From the NCBI GenBank assembly GCA_051294375.1, contig CM119268.1:12250356-12314355 (forward strand): DNA of 64,000 nucleotides, written 5' to 3'. The first letter of the stretch is position 1. The number at the start of each line of letters is the position of its first letter. The stretch is from Paraspadella gotoi. Taxonomy: Eukaryota; Chaetognatha. The notes beneath the pieces were generated by a model. It was not told the DNA's origin, searched no databases, and worked only from the letters and a program-made list of their open reading frames with translations. Below, piece by piece: positions 1-13,853 of this stretch. Made by a program: the position numbers and the translations under genes.

Positions 1-89
1 NNNNNNNNNNNNNNNNNNNNNNNNNNNNNNNNNNNNNNNNNNNNNNNNNNNNNNNNNNNNNNNNNNNNNNNNNNNNNNNNNNNNNNNNN
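1..89. other. Assembly gap (89 N)
   Basis: Unsequenced N run at the left edge of the window. Confidence 0.99.
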
Positions 90-969
<880 letters not shown>

Positions 970-1029
970 CACCCATCTTTTATCATTAATTTTTTCAAGC
1001 CCTTACTCTTTCCTTCTCTCTTTTCCAGC

Positions 1030-1095
1030 ACTCCTCACTCCTCACTCCTCACTCCTCACTCCTCACTCCTCACTCCTCATTCCTCACCCCTCATC
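1030..1095. repeat. Heptamer minisatellite (CTCCTCA)n
   Basis: Unit CTCCTCA repeats about seven times, perfect at the left and degenerate at the right. It leads into a roughly 220 bp pyrimidine-rich low-complexity stretch ending near 1,320. Confidence 0.95.
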
Positions 1096-1319
1096 CTTTT
1101 TCATCCCTTCCCACTTTCCATTCACCCTTTTATTTGCTCTCACTTTCTCCCTTTTCACCCACCAATCTTTTCTCATTTTTCCTTCCTTCCTCTGACTCCC
1201 TCTTTTTTTCCCTCATTTCATTTCCCATTCTGCTTCCCTTCCTCCTTCAATCCTTTTTTCCCTTTCTTTATTCCATGTGCTCCCTTTTCTTTCTCCTCCT
1301 CTCCTCCCACTCGGCCACT

Positions 1320-1501
1320 TTGTCTCCATCTGGCGGACGATAAAAGCGACAAACGCGTCGGCGTCTCACATCCTTGACCCTCGTCTCGGTTTCCGCTTCC
1401 GAATTTTTTTTTTTTCCGCCGCCGTTCCCGACAAAATAGCGATCGGCGCAAAGGAACCAAAAATAATGGCTTTTGTCTAGGGATTGCCTTCCCCCCGCCT
1501 T

Positions 1502-1536
<35 letters not shown>

Positions 1537-1640
1537 TGGTAATTTTCGGGCTCTCCTCTCTGTCAAAGGGCCGCTTCGTCTCGATGGATTTGGTTATTTT
1601 ACAACGACGGAGCACTCCTGGAGGTCGTAGTTAAAATGTC
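1320..1640. other. CpG-rich segment with (CGT)n
   Basis: CpG density rises sharply relative to both flanks, and an uninterrupted (TCG)n array lies at 1,502-1,537. No frame is clearly coding; the Arg-rich minus-strand frame is the translated trinucleotide array. A promoter-associated or unmethylated island is possible but cannot be shown from sequence alone. Confidence 0.4.
1502..1537. repeat. (TCG)n trinucleotide array
   Basis: Twelve perfect TCG units. The same GAC/GTC class recurs at about 11.48, 18.66, 19.02, 23.63, 34.45 and 52.95 kb, so it is a favoured repeat of this genome. Confidence 0.97.
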
Positions 1641-2600
1641 GCCGTCGATTGGGTTGTCTTCCGCTGCCCTTAAGACTAATGCCGATTTTCTGATCTCTTA
1701 CGATCTTACTGATAAAGTTAGATGACTTTGCGGGTTTTAAATAAGTTGTTTTGCATACGTTGTTAATTTATTATTTTTGTTTCAAGACAAACAGCGTTGG
1801 CCAAAAAATTGTTCGTGAACGGATTCATCAATTAGCATAAAATCGCTACAACCGAATACAAATGTTACATTTATTTAATATACAAGCAAAATTGCACTTA
1901 AGGTGGGTAAAGGCCTCCGTCCCTCTTTCAAGATAATAACATAGCAAGACAGCGCAAGCTTTCAATCAAGACCTACAAATTAAATGATATAATGTTTTTT
2001 TTTAACTGAATAAAAGGACCACCCCTTGAGTATTACAAATTACAATATTACACTCCGCACAAACATTAAAAATTTAAAATGCAAGGAGCTGACTTAAGTG
2101 GAATCATCATCAGTCTAGTAAATCATATTTTCTCTCTTTCGAATTGGGGTGAGACTCGTTTTCGAGATCACTGATCTTTCACGACGGTAGACGCCAACGA
2201 CTCTTTGTTCTCTTCGCGGTTTAACGATTCGCTTTACAGGGTTGAATGACCGCGAGAATGTCATTGTTGGCGAATTTAGCCAGGGTAAACTATCTGAAAT
2301 TTATGCTACCGCACGTGTTCGAAACTATTATTAAAAATACAAAATAATATTGGCTCGTAATCACGCAAAGCTTTGTCATTTGACCTATATAAACTAAAGC
2401 GCCTTTATTATGTGCTTTTTTCCTACGTAAATGCGAATGTGAGGAGGAAATACTTACTTTTATGACTGACCGACCAAAAGAGAAAAAAAATTAAGTCATT
2501 CGCCGCGACCGACATTTGACCTTTGACCACAAACGCAAAAAAAAAGCTAAGCCTCTCCTTCCGATTCTCGTTTTTACCATAAAACAAGATTGAGAAAAAA
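1640..2600. other. Gene-free AT-rich stretch with a dispersed repeat copy
   Basis: No supported gene. It contains a diverged dispersed repeat at about 1,900-2,020 (separate entry). The remainder is single-copy within the window. Confidence 0.5.
1900..2020 (+). repeat. Dispersed repeat, diverged copy of the 37.07 / 46.20 kb family
   Basis: Blocks match 37,070-37,190 and 46,195-46,350 in order: AAAGGCCTCC, then AAGATAATAACATAGCA, then GCAAGCTTTCAATCAAGAC, then a GATATAAT-like box followed by an A/T run. Spacing is kept while substitutions are frequent, so this copy is older than the 37/46 kb pair. Ends and class are unknown. Confidence 0.6.
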
Positions 2601-2726
<126 letters not shown>

Positions 2727-2842
2727 GATACAGAAACGGAAGCATTTAGGGTTTAAAATCTACAAATATATCACGTGATCAAAACTCTATGGGCGATAAA
2801 CGAGAGGAATAAAGAGGGCGTACCTAGTTCTGGGGTGATGGA

Positions 2843-2871
2843 GTGGTCAGTGGTCAGTGGTCAGTGGTCAG
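2843..2871. repeat. Heptamer repeat (GGTCAGT)n
   Basis: Four near-perfect copies of GGTCAGT. It is short and non-coding. Confidence 0.9.
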
Positions 2872-3049
2872 GATGGAGGGGTGAAAGAGGTGTTAGAGGC
2901 AGAGTGAGCTGAGAGGGTATCGGGCGGCTGCTGATGGCGAAAACATTGTCACATTAGGATGATTGATGCCAGGTTTTAGCTACAGGAAGCAGATTTTCTG
3001 ATAATAAATGATGCCGTCCAGTCGTCCAGCGCGGTGGCTGCGAAGGAGA

Positions 3050-4915
3050 GTGAAGGGAGGAAAAGGAAAGTAAAAGGAAAGGGGAAAGAATGAAATGAAA
3101 ACAAAAATGAAAAAAGTAAATATGAAAAGATAATGAAAAAGAATAAAGAAAATAAAAAAAAAGAAAAAGAAAAAGAGAAAAAGAAAAGAAAAAGAAAAGG
3201 AAAAGAAAAGAAAAGAAAAGAAAAAGAAAAGAAAAAGAAAGAAAAGAAGAAGAAAATGCGAAAGACAAAAAAATTAAAAAAAGTAAGATGAAAGATATGA
3301 AAGAAGAGAATAGAGAAAAGAATAAAGAAAGAAAAAACAGAGAAAAGAAAGAAAGAAAAGAAAAATAAAACAAGAAAAGACGAAAAAGGAAAGAAAGGAA
3401 CACGAGGAGAAAAAGGAAGAAAAGGAGAGCAAGAAGAACTTAAGGAGTCTCCAGGAAGGAAAAGAGATAGAAAAGTAAAATGGAAAAGAAAAGAAAGAAG
3501 AGAAGGAAAAAGGGAAGAGAAAGAAAAAAAAAGAAAAAAAAGAAAAAAAAGAAAGAAAAGAAAAAGAAAAAAGAAAGAAAAGAAATAGGAAAGAAGAAAA
3601 AAAAAAAAATATAGTATTTTAAAAAAAAATGAAAAGATAATGAAAAAGAAAAAGAAAAAAAGAAAAAGAAAAGAAAAAGAAAAGAAAAAAAGAAAAAAAA
3701 GAAAAGAAAAGGAAAAGAGAAAAAGAAAAGAAAAAAAAGAAAATAAAAGAAAAGAAACGAAAGAAAAGAAATAGGAAAGAAAAAGAATTAAAAAAGTAAA
3801 TATGAAAAGATAATGAAAAAGAAATAAAGAAAAAAAAAAGAAAAGAAAAACCCAGCACCATTGACAAGAAAAGCGACAGAAAAGTGACAAAAAAAACGAA
3901 AGAATATAATAAGACAGACCGACCATAAAAGGANNNNNNNNNNNNNNNNNNNNNNNNNAAGATAATGAAAAAGAATAACAGGAAAAGAAAGAAAATTGAA
4001 AAATAAGAAAAGAAAAAAAAGATAAAATAAAAGAGAGAGAATAAAAGAATAAAGAATGAAGAAAAGAAAAGAAAAAAGAAAAAATAAAAAAAAAAAGAAA
4101 AAAGAAAAGAGAAATAGAGGAAGAAAAGAAAAAAAAAGAAAAGGAAAAAGGAAAGAAAAAAAAATTAAAAAGTAAATATGAAATAGATAATGAAAAAGAA
4201 TAAAGAAAGAAAAGAATAAGAAAGAAAAAAGAAAAAGAAAGAACAAAGAAAAAGAAAAGAAAAGAAAAGAAGAAAAGAAAAGAAAATAGGAAAGGAAAAA
4301 AAATTAAAAAAGTAAATATGAAAAGATAATGAAAAAGAATAAAGAAAAGAAAAGAAAAGAAAAGAAAAGAAAAGAAAAGAAAAGAAAAAAAATGAAAAGA
4401 AAAGCACAAAAAAGAAAGAAACGAAAGAAAAGAAATAGGAAAGAAAAAGAATTAAAAAAGTAAATAGTTGAAAAGATAAATGAAAAAAGAATAAAAAGAA
4501 AAGAAAGAAAAGAGAAAAAGAAAAAAAAAGAAAAAGAAAAAGAAAAGAAAAGAAAAGAATAAGAAAAAAGAAAAAAGAAATAAAATATAAGAGGAAAAAG
4601 AAAATAGGAAAGAAAAAAAATTAAAAAAGTAAATATGAAAAGATAATTAAAAAGACTAAAGGAAGAGAAAAGAAAAGAAAAGAAAAGAAATGGAAAAAAA
4701 ATAAGAAAAGAAAAGAAAAGAAAGGAAAAGAAAATAGGAAAGAAAAAAATTAAAAAAGTAAATATGAAAAGATTAAAAAGAATAAAGGAAGAGAAAAAAG
4801 GTGAAGAAATAAAGAAAATAAAAAAGGAAATGAAGAAAAAAGGGAAAAGCGAAGAAAATAAAGGAACAAATGGATATAAAACAAAAAACAGAAAAAGAAA
4901 AAAGGAGATAGTTAA
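3050..4915. repeat. Homopurine minisatellite block (AAAAG-rich, 130-170 bp units)
   Basis: About 1.9 kb almost entirely of A and G on the plus strand. It is more than random AAAAG slippage. A landmark made of TTAAAAAAGTAAATATG followed by an AAAAGATAATG block recurs at about 3,111, 3,631, 3,788, 4,165, 4,303, 4,451, 4,619 and 4,749, with partial copies elsewhere. Spacings between neighbouring right-hand copies are 138, 148, 168 and 130 bp. Each landmark is followed by AAAAGAATAAAG and variable AAAAG repeats. The Phe/Ser/Leu open frames of up to 477 codons on the minus strand are translations of this tract, not genes. A 25 N gap lies inside. Confidence 0.92.
3934..3958. other. Assembly gap (25 N) inside the homopurine block
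   Basis: A run of exactly 25 N, the same size as the gaps at 18,467, 19,263, 24,122, 35,992 and 45,864. It is therefore probably a placeholder rather than a measured length. Confidence 0.98.
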
Positions 4916-4973
4916 AGAAGTAATTGTGCGTATGTGAGTCTTCGAGGTTGAGCGTGCGCACAAACGTGCGATC

Positions 4974-5139
4974 GAGAGAAAGAGAGAGTGAGCTTGTGAG
5001 AGAGAGTGAGTGAGAGATATATTCGCAAAGATCAGCGCCAGGCTTCTCACACCCACCGAACATGAGGCCAGAGATAAGGAAGATTTTCTTTTCAAGAGAC
5101 GTTGATTCGTCGCTGAGAGAGAGAGAGAGAGAGGAGAGA

Positions 5140-5179
<40 letters not shown>

Positions 5180-5240
5180 AGAGAGTGAGAGAGAGATAAG
5201 ATGTAGTAGAAGAAGCAGAGCGAGAGAGAGCGAGAGAGGA
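4974..5240. repeat. Imperfect (GA)n region
   Basis: Interrupted GA/GAGT arrays at 4,974-5,018 and 5,117-5,240, separated by about 100 bp of unique sequence. No gene is supported. Confidence 0.9.
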
Positions 5241-5780
5241 TTGAACTCGGGATTTCGACTTCAGTCAACGTCGGAACCTCGCAGAAAATACCTCTGTCCA
5301 TTGAGTCTTGAGTATTTTTGCTAATTCGATATTATTAGCTTTGTTCTATAATATTAAAATAATAATATTATAATAATTATAATAATATAAAATTATATTC
5401 TATTGTATTATAACCTTCAGCGCTTTCGACATACATTTCGTTTTCGTCGTTTACAAGTTTACGAAAAATTCTATTTATTTTTGTCAAATAAAAAAGTGCG
5501 AGTAATTGAATAAAAACTGCGATATTGGAATAGTTTAAAATCTCAACATTTTAATGTTGTTTTTTTTTTTTAAGAAGAAAGTTGAGAAAAAATGCGAATA
5601 GCAAAAGAAAGAAAAAAAGTATATGAAAGAAAAAAAGGGGGAGGTTAGAATCGCTGCGATGACGATTTTCTTGACAGCGACGTCGAATCCAGTCAAATTG
5701 GGGCACGAAAAATCTTCCCGAGACTTCTTTCTACTTATTATTTTTGGCACTTTTGGCCAAAATCGCCCCATTTCTGAATG
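5240..5780. other. AT-rich non-coding stretch
   Basis: Contains an A/T palindromic run at about 5,340-5,415 built from AATAATATT motifs and an A-rich tract at 5,560-5,640. No gene is recognised. Confidence 0.5.
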
Positions 5781-5950
5781 TTATTCCTTAAAATTAATTT
5801 TATGTTTATTATTTATTCTTAATCTCAATCCCTAACCCGAATCCTTGTCATTAATCCCCAAACTAATACTTATACCTTACCCATATTCTAATTTTTAAAC
5901 TAAAAAAACGAACTCCATTCTAAAATTTAAACTGAAATATGACGCTTTTC
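5755..5950 (+). repeat. CCTAA-rich degenerate element, copy 1
   Basis: A run of degenerate CCCTAAC / CCTTAAC-like hexamers and heptamers follows TTAAAATTAATTTTATG and ends in a TTTAAACTGAAAT box. The same order (AAATTTAATTTT, degenerate CCTAA series, TTTAAACTGAAAT) is seen at 10.9-11.2 kb. It recurs reversed at 60.5-60.66 kb. Confidence 0.6.
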
Positions 5951-6494
5951 TTGCATAATCTCCGTCTAATCTAACTTTTTGTTTTATTTCCAAATCGTCG
6001 AGATCAACAAGAGAAGAACTCACTCTTTTCTCCTAATTCATCCTCTTCCTTCTCTTCCTTCCCTTCGACCCTACATTTCCTCTCTCGACCCAAAACCTCA
6101 CCCCGCGACGGAACTCGGCCATCACTCACCTTCGTTCCTCGTCATGACCGACCGACCGACCGAGCGAACAAACTCGAAATCTTTCCGAATGGAGGGAGAA
6201 AAAAAAAAGTTGGAAACTGGGAAGAGAAAGGTTTATCGCAAACTCCGCCCTCGATGCGGTCGCCTCGTCTCGCGCCTTCACGAGCCGAAATTTCGGATAA
6301 TTAAAAGCCTCGTAAAACTTATCGATGGAATTCGGTGCCCAACATCATTGTCCCCAGTGCTCCCCCCCTTTTTTTTCCCACGCTTATCCCGCGCCCCGCG
6401 TGGCCATTCTTTGCAAAATTATCTCCATCCTTTTCTCTTTTACTCCCTTTTTCTTTCCTCACTTACCTACTTCCTCCAAACCTCCATTACAAGA

Positions 6495-6496
<2 letters not shown>

Positions 6497-6588
<92 letters not shown>
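6497..6588. repeat. (TC)n microsatellite
   Basis: About 46 perfect TC units. All three plus frames and the minus frame stay open through it, giving false ORFs on either side. Confidence 0.99.
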
Positions 6589-6590
<2 letters not shown>

Positions 6591-8020
6591 CCCAGAGAAT
6601 TTGTTTCGTCGGCGGTTTTGGAGTCTCGTTAGTCTCTCAGTCGCGGTCTGCACATCATTTCAGTCGATTTAGACTCTGCATTTACATTTGCATTCGCGTT
6701 TCGCAGACCATTTGCCGCGTAAAGATGTCCATTTGGACGCGCGGCATATGGGAGCCACCCTTTCGGGTACTAATAGCGGGCGAAAAGGAGTGGGAGGGGT
6801 CGTATTTTCACCTAAATGGACAATCCCAGTTGGACACAAATGATAAATCGTCATTCGAGTTATTTCTCCCGAATATTTAAATTCATTTGACTCCGAGACG
6901 ACAACAAAGATACTAAGTCTCTCCATTCGGCCTCAAGGGGGCGCATGTGGCAAGTCGATTACAGTTGGGCCATTCGACGATATATATTCGCACGAGATGT
7001 TCATTTGCGAAGTCGATTGAGTCCGTTAGTCGAGGGTCAATGCGAGTCGCATGACTTTATCCTCATCATCACCGAATACAGAACAGTTCGGAGATGCCGG
7101 GGAAATATTGGAACAGTTTTTTTTTTTTTTTTAATTCAAAGCGGAAAAGTCATTAAAACGCAGAAAGGTCCATTACTACTAAGTTAGATCCCGTTGATAA
7201 CCACACATAAATTTTTTTAACGAAGCATTGAACTTATTTTAAAAAGAAAAATGACACTGTTAATGTTATACGTAACTCCGTAAGAAAGAAAAATATAAAT
7301 AACAAAACAAATTTTCTTAATCTTAATCATGGTACACATAGCATTAGTTATTTCATAAAATCCTAAAATCGGGAAACCGCTTTTAATTCAGCTCGTCGCT
7401 TGGCAACCGCGTTTGGAAGTCGCATCGCGATCGTTTTTCTCGTCCGTTTCCGACCTACAGGTTCGACCCCGTCGTCGTGACCTTTAAAACGGGAATTTTC
7501 GTTCGGTTCTTAATCTTTTAGAAAGACTGGTAGATATTTATTTTTAAAAAAAAATTATACAGATTAGTGATCACATTGTAATCAGACGTCGTCTAAAAGG
7601 CAATATTGTTTCATTAATGTCATTGCCCAGTCAATGCTCGCCAAATTGCCTTCAATTTTATGATAAAATCAATAAAGGGTTATAAACAAGAAACTCTGAT
7701 AAAAAAAAAAAAAAAACCGCACGAAAGATTTTTCGATGCGCAATGTGACTCAATTTTGATGGAAGGCAAGCCTCTTTGTTTTCGTCGAGAGAGCGACGTC
7801 ACGTGCAGAAGCAAAGAATCACCGAACGTGGCCATATAAGTCACTCCGTGCGATCACGTGTGTTCTTAGCATTATATATCTCGACCACAATCACTAACCA
7901 GTATCCAATTCATACAGCTGGGTTTTCATAAAATAAAGCAAAGACTGTAGCTTTATTGGAACTTTTCAAATTCACGGAATATCAATAATGGCATTAAAAT
8001 ATTTTTTTTTAAATTCGTAA
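6589..8020. other. Gene-free stretch, mixed CpG content
   Basis: Moderately CpG-containing unique DNA to about 7,100, then AT-rich DNA. ORFs of 60-85 codons occur but overlap in opposing frames and show no domain. E-box-like CACGTG motifs lie near 7,800 and 7,856 on either side of GGCCATATAAG. This is suggestive of regulatory DNA but not diagnostic. Confidence 0.4.
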
Positions 8021-8169
8021 ATATTGTTTTTTTTTATCTACTGTTCGCTAATGGCGAACATAGTTCTCTCTTCGTCCTCGCCATTTTTATCAATCAAAGA
8101 TTTTATGAGCTCTTTCTCGCCAACGTTAGGCCTTCATGATAAATTTCTTTACGGCGCTTTACGCCGCTT

Positions 8170-8255
8170 TCTCTCTCACTCGCTCTCGCTCTCTCTTTCT
8201 CGCTCGCTCTCTCTCGCTCTCTCTCGCGCTCTCTCTTCTATAAATATACTCTCGA

Positions 8256-8309
<54 letters not shown>

Positions 8310-8310
8310 C

Positions 8311-8346
<36 letters not shown>

Positions 8347-8347
8347 A
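8170..8347. repeat. Interrupted (TC)n / (TCGC)n region
   Basis: Blocks of TC and TCTCGC interrupted by a short TATAAATATACTC segment. A roughly 21 bp CACTCTTCACATTT repeat follows at 8,416-8,462. Confidence 0.9.
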
Positions 8348-8462
8348 TTCAGAATATTTTTCACTTCTAGTTTCTTCTCTCTTTCCTTTTTAATTTTCAC
8401 TCTCCTTCTCTCTTATCACTCTTCACATTTTCTCACTCTTCACATTTCCTCACTCTTCACTA

Positions 8463-8923
8463 AAGCTTAGCAAAAATATTAAAATCAAGGAGAATCGAAA
8501 TTCGAATAGTAGATTATGAACATTTTTAAATAAAAAAAAAAGATTTTTTTTTCAACTGTGGCATTAGCCCATATTTATACATAGTACTCACCATTGATAA
8601 TGTCAAAATTTTAAAATGTGTTTTTTTGTGTTTTTTTTAAGCAGATTCGAATTCCTGACGTTTTTTTAATTTTTAGCTAACTTAATAAAATAATTTTTTG
8701 ATTAAGACTTATATTTTCTGTTATCAACTTTTTATTGAGGAATTAAAATCTGCTCTCCAAACTAAGAACAAAACTATTTTAAAATTTATACATTTTCTAT
8801 AGTGAGTACTATGTAAAATATGGGCTAATACGAAAATTGAGATTTTTTTAAAAAAAAATTTATACATCAATGTTTTCTAATACAAGACTATTCGAATTTT
8901 TCTCTGTGAAACTACGCCTTACT
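8463..8923. mobile_element. Foldback / MITE-like element, solo copy
   Basis: The two halves are imperfect reverse complements over nearly the whole 461 bp. The left arm has AATTCGAATAGT at about 8,499, then ATATTTATACATAGTACTCAC at about 8,571, then AGATTCGAATTCCTGACG. The right arm carries the complements in reverse order, ending ACTATTCGAATTT then ACTACGCCTTA. Ends are TAAAGCTTAGC and ACTACGCCTTA. The right end is the exact complement of the TAAGGCGTAGT terminus of the element inserted at 41.6 and 50.5 kb. There is no transposase frame, so it is non-autonomous. A superfamily assignment is not possible from this copy alone. Confidence 0.75.
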
Positions 8924-10850
<1,927 letters not shown>

Positions 10851-10852
10851 CG

Positions 10853-11261
10853 GAAAAGTCTGGGGCTAAAGAAAATACGGCTCTATTTTGCGATAGCGTC
10901 CCATTTCTTTTCTTTATCCCGGAATTTAATTTTTATCATAATAGATAATCTTAATCTATTTCTAAATATTTAATTCAATCCATAACCATAATCCCTAAAC
11001 CAAACCTATTTAATTCTTAACCTTAATTCTTAATTACAATCCTTAATCGCTAACATTATCTCTTAACCTTAACTTGATTCCTTTTCCCTAATCCTTAACC
11101 AAAACTCTAACCAAATCCCTAACCTTACTCCCTTACCATATCCCTATCCTTAACCTTAAACCTAATCTTTAAACATAAACATTTACTTAATTATTAATTT
11201 TAAACTGAAATGGGGAGCTTTAAGAAAATACAGTCGAAAAGTCTTGAGCTAAAGAAAATAC
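10853..11261 (+). repeat. CCTAA-rich degenerate element, copy 2, with flanking direct repeats
   Basis: A series of CCCTAA / CCTTAAC variants at about 10,975-11,165 lies between two copies of a 26 bp sequence that starts GAAAAGTCT and ends AAAGAAAATAC (10,853-10,878 and 11,236-11,261, 24 of 26 identical). The spacing is 383 bp. A partial third copy, GAGCTTTAAGAAAATAC, sits just before the right repeat. This suggests either a satellite monomer or an insertion flanked by an unusually long duplication. Confidence 0.6.
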
Positions 11262-11310
11262 ATAAAAAAAATATATATTCCGAAGGAGAAGAAGAAAAAA
11301 TGTTATCCTG

Positions 11311-11553
11311 ATGAAGACAAAAAATGAGAGAAAAATGAAATCGGAAATCTTGATTCGCTTACCTTGTCAAAAAAGCGACGGCGCCAGTCTTGCCCAAGAT
11401 GAAAGAGACGCGAAGGAGAAAAAGTTGAATAATCAATTTTGCGCCGCCGCAGTCGCCTTGTTAATTAGTCGAGAGGAAGACGACGACGACGACGACGACG
11501 ACGATTACGGCGACGGGGCGGGATTGGTAGCGACGTCGTTGAAGACGACGTAG
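11311..11553 (+). other. Acidic open frame over a (GAC)n array, doubtful
   Basis: An 80-codon ATG frame. The first 50 residues are of mixed composition (KSEILIRLPCQKSDGASLAQ near the start); the rest is a run of nine Asp from the (GAC)n at about 11,478-11,505. There is no splice or poly-A context to support a gene. The DNA up to 11,900 is purine-rich (GAAGAC, GAAGAA), which keeps plus frames open by composition. Confidence 0.12.
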
Positions 11554-11999
11554 ACGACCAGAAAATGACGTCTAGGAAAAAGGAAGACAACAAAGATGCT
11601 GCCAGAAGGACGAATGAAGACGTTGAAAATGAGAGTTTTATTTTGTCATTATATATATGTTAAGTATAAGAAAATGAAGATGAAGTATCGAAGACGACGA
11701 TACGATGATATACATACAAACGTAAATGACAAACGAAATGATTAACGAGTCGCGAAAAAAAAAAATCGGATGAAGACGAGGCGACGAAAATAAAAGGGAA
11801 TGAAGAAGATAAAGTGGGAAATGTTGTACAAGTGAAAGAAGATGAAGAAGAAGACGAAATAAAAGAAAGAAGAAGATAGAAGAAGAAGAAGGAGAAATGA
11901 AGCGAGGATTTTAAATATTTTATTTTAAATCAGCAAAGGAAACAAATGGCGGAGAAAAAAAGCATTCCGGGAGGAAAAGGAGGCTGCTTAGTTTAAATT

Positions 12000-12021
12000 C
12001 GAGAGAGATAGAGAAGGAGAA

Positions 12022-12069
<48 letters not shown>

Positions 12070-12380
12070 GGAAGAGAGAGAGAGAGGAGAGAGAGATCGG
12101 AACCACCGGAAATGGCGTTTGACGTCTCGCCGGCCGAGGGCGCCGTCGCGAAGTGAAGCGACGTCGTCTCTCGAGTTTGTGACGCGCGTCGTGTGGACGA
12201 GGAGCGCGTGAGCGGTGAAACGCGCGTGCGCAAGACAGAGGAAAGTGAGAGAGAGAAAAGAAGAGAGAGGAGAGAAGAAGAGAGAGAGAGGAAGGAGAGA
12301 GGAGAGAGAAGGACATGAGCCGAGAGCCTGAGAGAGAGAGAGAGAGAGAGAGATAAAGAGATAAAGAGAAAGAGATAGAG
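12000..12380. repeat. (GA)n arrays flanking a CpG-rich core
   Basis: Interrupted GA arrays at 12,000-12,095 and 12,240-12,378 enclose about 140 bp of strongly CpG-rich unique DNA (12,100-12,235). The three minus-strand Ser/Leu ORFs here are translated GA repeats. The core frame is open in several registers, so coding status is undecidable. Confidence 0.85.
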
Positions 12381-13089
12381 AAAACAATTTAGAATTAACG
12401 AATTTTATTTCGACTGAAATGACTGCACCGTGCACCTCCTTTGATTTTATTCCAATATTAAACGCTTTTTATACATGACATTTGTCTCATTGTAGTTAGC
12501 TTAATTTACTTTAAACCAGACGTGAACACTGAAAAGGAGGACATTTAAATAAATAATGAAAGAAAACAAGACTGGTCCATCCAATTCCAATGTGTTGCGC
12601 CACAGTGACTTTCTTTTTACGTGTATTTCCTTGTGATCACGTGACTACAAGACTAGGAAATTTATGTATATAACAAACGTCTTATGGTTGATCACTATTC
12701 TGCAAAATTTCATTTCAAACAACTAGACATTACACGAAATATTCCGCATTTACTTTTGTGTGGTCATACACAAGAACAAAACACAAGCACAAGAAGCATT
12801 TAATAATGTCTTACCAGTCTGCCAAGTATTAACTGAATAACTTTCTTAGCCCGTGTATTTATGACACGCACTGCATCGAAACTCCGTCTTTTATTCTTTA
12901 TACGAGTACTCGAGGCCCGACTAATAATTTAGAATTCCAGGTTTTTTATCTCCTATACGAAGTCTCTCCTCAATAACGTGAAATCGACACGCGATTTGGC
13001 AAAGTTCCGTCTCATCAGATCCGCTCATAATTTTTTTTTTTTTTTTGCCCCATTAGTCGAATTCTCTATTTTATTTGTTTCGTATTATC
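12381..13089. other. AT-rich non-coding stretch
   Basis: No gene, and no repeat shared with other parts of the window. A 16 bp T run lies at about 13,031-13,046. Confidence 0.5.
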
Positions 13090-13683
13090 TACAGGGAGGT
13101 CCAGCTCTTTTGTGACTAACTTAAAAAAATCGTTTGGACAGGTAAATAAAAAAATAATCAAATAAAAATTAGTGTACTTGTAAAAATTTGTAATGACAAC
13201 ACAATTAATTAAAAAGATTCACCATTGGCAACCATGACCTTCTCCAAGTGTCCAGAGAGAGCAGCATATGCTTTTGCGACCGCGCCCATTGGGAATGCTA
13301 TCAGTTCTATCACTATTTTTTTTTTTTTTGTCAGAAAGTTGACAGTTCTAGAGGGGATGTGTGGGACATTCTGCTTCTCCATCCTACATTTTCATAAATC
13401 AGTGGGATTGCAGTAAAAAAAAAGCGCAGCCAAAAGTCAAAAGTCAAAATCCTTCTTGATTTTTGTTAAAATTTCTAAAATAATTTGTAAGGAAGCGGCG
13501 CAAAGAATTTCGACATGTTATGCAAAAAGCTTCACTTACAGTAGTTGCTGTCGGCTTTTCTAGACTTTTTTTGATATCGATCAAAAGATAATTTAACTGA
13601 GTTTTCAAAAATGCTTTTATCATAAAGGCTTTTTGTGCTGTAAGCACTTGAAGTTAGTCCCATTAGAGCTGGACCTCCCTGTA
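13090..13683 (-). mobile_element. Tc1/mariner-superfamily relic (non-autonomous), TA target duplication
   Basis: Terminal inverted repeats CAGGGAGGTCCAGCTC (13,092-13,107) and its exact complement (13,666-13,681) are bounded on both sides by TA (13,090-13,091 and 13,682-13,683), the hallmark target duplication of the IS630-Tc1-mariner superfamily. With a few mismatches the inverted repeats extend to about 31 bp (28 matching). The minus-strand frame just inside the right end begins TAQKAFMIKAFLKTQLNY. This resembles the N-terminal helix-turn-helix of mariner-like transposases, but the frame stops after 67 residues. The rest of a roughly 350-residue transposase is missing or decayed. At about 590 bp it cannot encode a full enzyme. 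A partial related copy is at 33.91-34.24 kb in opposite orientation. Confidence 0.82.
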
Positions 13684-13694
13684 TCTTTGTCTAA

Positions 13695-13696
<2 letters not shown>

Positions 13697-13774
<78 letters not shown>
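13697..13774. repeat. (TC)n microsatellite
   Basis: About 39 TC units lying 13 bp outside the Tc1/mariner relic. The inverted counterpart near 33,814-33,890 is interrupted and differs in length. Confidence 0.99.
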
Positions 13775-13777
<3 letters not shown>

Positions 13778-13853
13778 GCCCTCCCCCACGCATCTCTGTC
13801 TCTGTCTCTCGCATTGTTTTGCCTTCTCTCTGCCCAGGTTTCCATTCCTTTAA

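Noticed and set aside
2976-5095. Minus-strand frames of 149-477 codons rich in Phe, Ser and Leu
   Set aside because: They are translations of the homopurine minisatellite and are open in more than one frame. There is no signal peptide logic, domain or start context.
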